Shown here one piece after another: positions 62,201-64,000 of a stretch of DNA of 64,000 nucleotides; the first letter of the stretch is position 1; every line of letters begins with the position of its first letter. The stretch spans positions 551,501-615,500 of the forward strand of contig JACCIC010000053.1 of assembly GCA_018907035.1 (NCBI GenBank), written 5' to 3'. Position numbers and translations under genes: made by a program. Origin of the DNA: Sycobia sp. Sy_11 (lineage: Eukaryota; Arthropoda; Insecta; Hymenoptera; Epichrysomallidae). A model generated the notes under the pieces. The model did no database searches and was not told the DNA's origin. It saw only the letters and a list, made by a program, of their open reading frames with translations.

Positions 62201-64000
62201 TTAGTAAAGTCTGACTAACATTTTACGTTGCATGCGATGCTCTAATTCCCCTCTGCGTATCATAGTGTATATAACTTTTTTCACTGATTGTTCTGGATAT
62301 TTTTGCCTAACAAAGTCATTAATGATAACTTGTTCCGAAACTTGATTTCCAATTGCAAATCTCTTCTTTAGTTGTTTTTCAATTCGCAGTAATATTTCGT
62401 AATCTTCATCTGTTGTAAAACCTTCAACTCCTGAATAATGAAAAATTATAAAAATTCATTAAGTTGTCATACAGATTATTAAGGTGCTTTCAACACGTCA
62501 TATTATAACGAATGTAATGATATTTATATTTCTAATGATAATTATAATTGTTTTATTTAAAATATTTATTGAAATAAATAAAAATATGATGGAAATATCA
62601 AGTTCTAATCTTTATTGCTTTATTTAATAAAAATATAATAATGTATTGCAAATAAAAGTAACATATCTATTTCCGAAGATACCAATTGAATTTTGATTTT
62701 TAAGTATTCAGGTCTATCTAAATCTCTGAAATTCGGAATTATTTGAGTATCTCAATCTGAAAAGTATTGCAATTTAATCAATACAAGATCCAGATTCAGT
62801 ACCTGTAATCATTTTCAGAGATTTGCAGGATATTTGAGACTTTATTAGATAGTAAATAACCTTATCTATTGATTATTAATTGTTTTTGTAGTTAAATCAC
62901 ATCTGCTGAAAAATTTGATAGATAATTTACTCTTTGATGGATACTAATAAAGAAACTATATTACGTAAAAATTCGAAAAACATGTAAAGAACAGAAAAAA
63001 TTTGTGCCATTTTTAAATTTGATTGAAGTTCAATTATTGAATTTAATCTCGAATTGAACTATTTCCTGAATTAGTTCAAAATATACTACAATGATATTCT
63101 ATATTTAAACTATAAATTTGATTCAAATATATATTTGAAATAGCCTTCAATATATTTTCTATATTAAAAAATTAACATTAGTTAAAAATATAAAAATGTA
63201 TATTAATATAATATATTAATTTATACCAGCTAGAGAACCAGACATAGCAGCACTCATTGTTGATACTTGAAAAAGTCTGAGAGCTTCATCAACATGAACC
63301 TCTGTAGCAAATGGTAGGAATTTCATTTTTGCTAGAGACTCCGAAATTCGAATTATAGCTTCAAGTTGACGAACAGTAATTGGAATAGCAATTCTTGTTC
63401 CAGCCTCTTTATCCTGTTGATTTGCACTGGATCGCATCATAACGTAACGATTTTTTAATTTATTGCCAGCATCCACTGTTAGACGGGGTCCACAATTCCT
63501 TAAAAAAATTAAGTGAATTCAAGTTTATATATTGATTTATTAAGATTATACTATTAATTATTGGAATAATTAATTCATTGATATATTATTTTTTGTTCTT
63601 TTTACTTTAAAATTTATTTAAATTTTATACTATTATTATATCATAGTTCAAAAAAAGCAAATATTTTTATTGATATTATTATATTAATTTATGATCAATA
63701 AAAATATTTGTTTTGTTTATAACAGTTGACAGAAGTGCGATTTTAACTTTTAATCTCATAATATTTAATTAGAATTATGTAACCTTTTTTTAAATTATTT
63801 TATTTATAATTTAAAGTTAAAAAACAGGTCATTAAAAAGAAAAACATATCTTACATTCTGCAATAATGAATGTATTTCTTGAGTAAAGCTACAGATAGTT
63901 CCCCTTCAGGTGGAGCATCTTCGGTGTGTAAAGCATTAGCGTGAAGACTAAGTACATGTTTTGCAAGTGTAATGTCTCTCTCTTTTATATGTTCATCCTT
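62201..64000 (-). CDS. Mcm5: DNA replication licensing factor MCM5, 3' end
   Basis: Exons 64000..63855 (continues beyond the window), 63498..63227 and 62430..62201 join in frame to 215 C-terminal residues and TAA. The segment begins after the AAA+ core with [20 protein letters not shown]. It continues through [15 protein letters not shown] and NRYVMMRS to [20 protein letters not shown], the conserved arginine-bearing VRQLEA motif of the C-terminal AAA+ lid. It ends with a winged-helix domain ([20 protein letters not shown]...[12 protein letters not shown]) that is characteristic of MCM5 rather than other MCMs. MCM5 is a subunit of the MCM2-7 replicative helicase. The start lies outside the window. 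Confidence 0.95.

Overview
This is nuclear DNA from an insect. It is AT-rich, its genes have introns with canonical GT..AG ends, and it carries many (TA)n tracts and several mariner/Tc1 relics. The gene content (venom-antigen-5-like CAP protein, expanded aldo-keto reductases) and the abundance of mariners suggest a hymenopteran, most likely an ant. That is an inference; the sequence does not name the species.

Left edge (1-2.1 kb): the last exons of an axonemal dynein light chain 1 gene (+) run tail-to-tail into a complete four-exon ZPR1 zinc-finger gene (-). Right edge (62.2-64 kb): the last three exons of MCM5 (-). These conserved single-copy genes flank an accessory region.

Middle (6.9-57.6 kb): four aldo-keto reductase genes, all on the + strand, here called AKR-a (7.2-10.5 kb), AKR-b (12.2-17.0 kb), AKR-c (25.7-31.6 kb) and AKR-d (50.7-57.6 kb). 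All exons could be joined in frame, giving about 341, 353, 357 and 344 aa. They share intron positions and phases. All four keep the Asp-Tyr-Lys-His tetrad. AKR-b, -c and -d begin with a hydrophobic signal peptide, which is unusual for a family that normally acts in the cytosol. AKR-b and -c share a 14-nt first coding exon and a core promoter with identical spacing (TATA, GCGATAAA, TCAGT-like initiator, ATG at +62). AKR-a keeps a similar TATA/CGATAAA block but no recognisable signal exon. A five-exon CAP/antigen-5-like gene lies on the minus strand between AKR-c and AKR-d.

The long spacers and introns hold decayed transposons: two mariners with both terminal inverted repeats (40.3-41.5 and 58.9-60.2 kb), a chimera whose halves match those two families (17.6-18.5 kb), a third TIR element inside AKR-c (27.9-28.8 kb), a Tc1-like relic (33.5-34.3 kb), another mariner relic (42.1-42.8 kb), a BEL/Pao integrase relic (20.0-21.25 kb) containing a long-inverted-repeat element that recurs at 47.9-48.5 kb, a palindromic MITE in AKR-d (56.4 kb), a LINE relic (60.7-61.3 kb), a 5S-rRNA-like fragment (35.6 kb) and a 128-bp tandem duplication beside MCM5.

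The most interesting object is the cluster of apparently secreted aldo-keto reductases, with its rebuilt 5' ends, likely gene conversion and paralog-specific active-site changes. No CRISPR array, prokaryotic feature or confident tRNA gene was seen.
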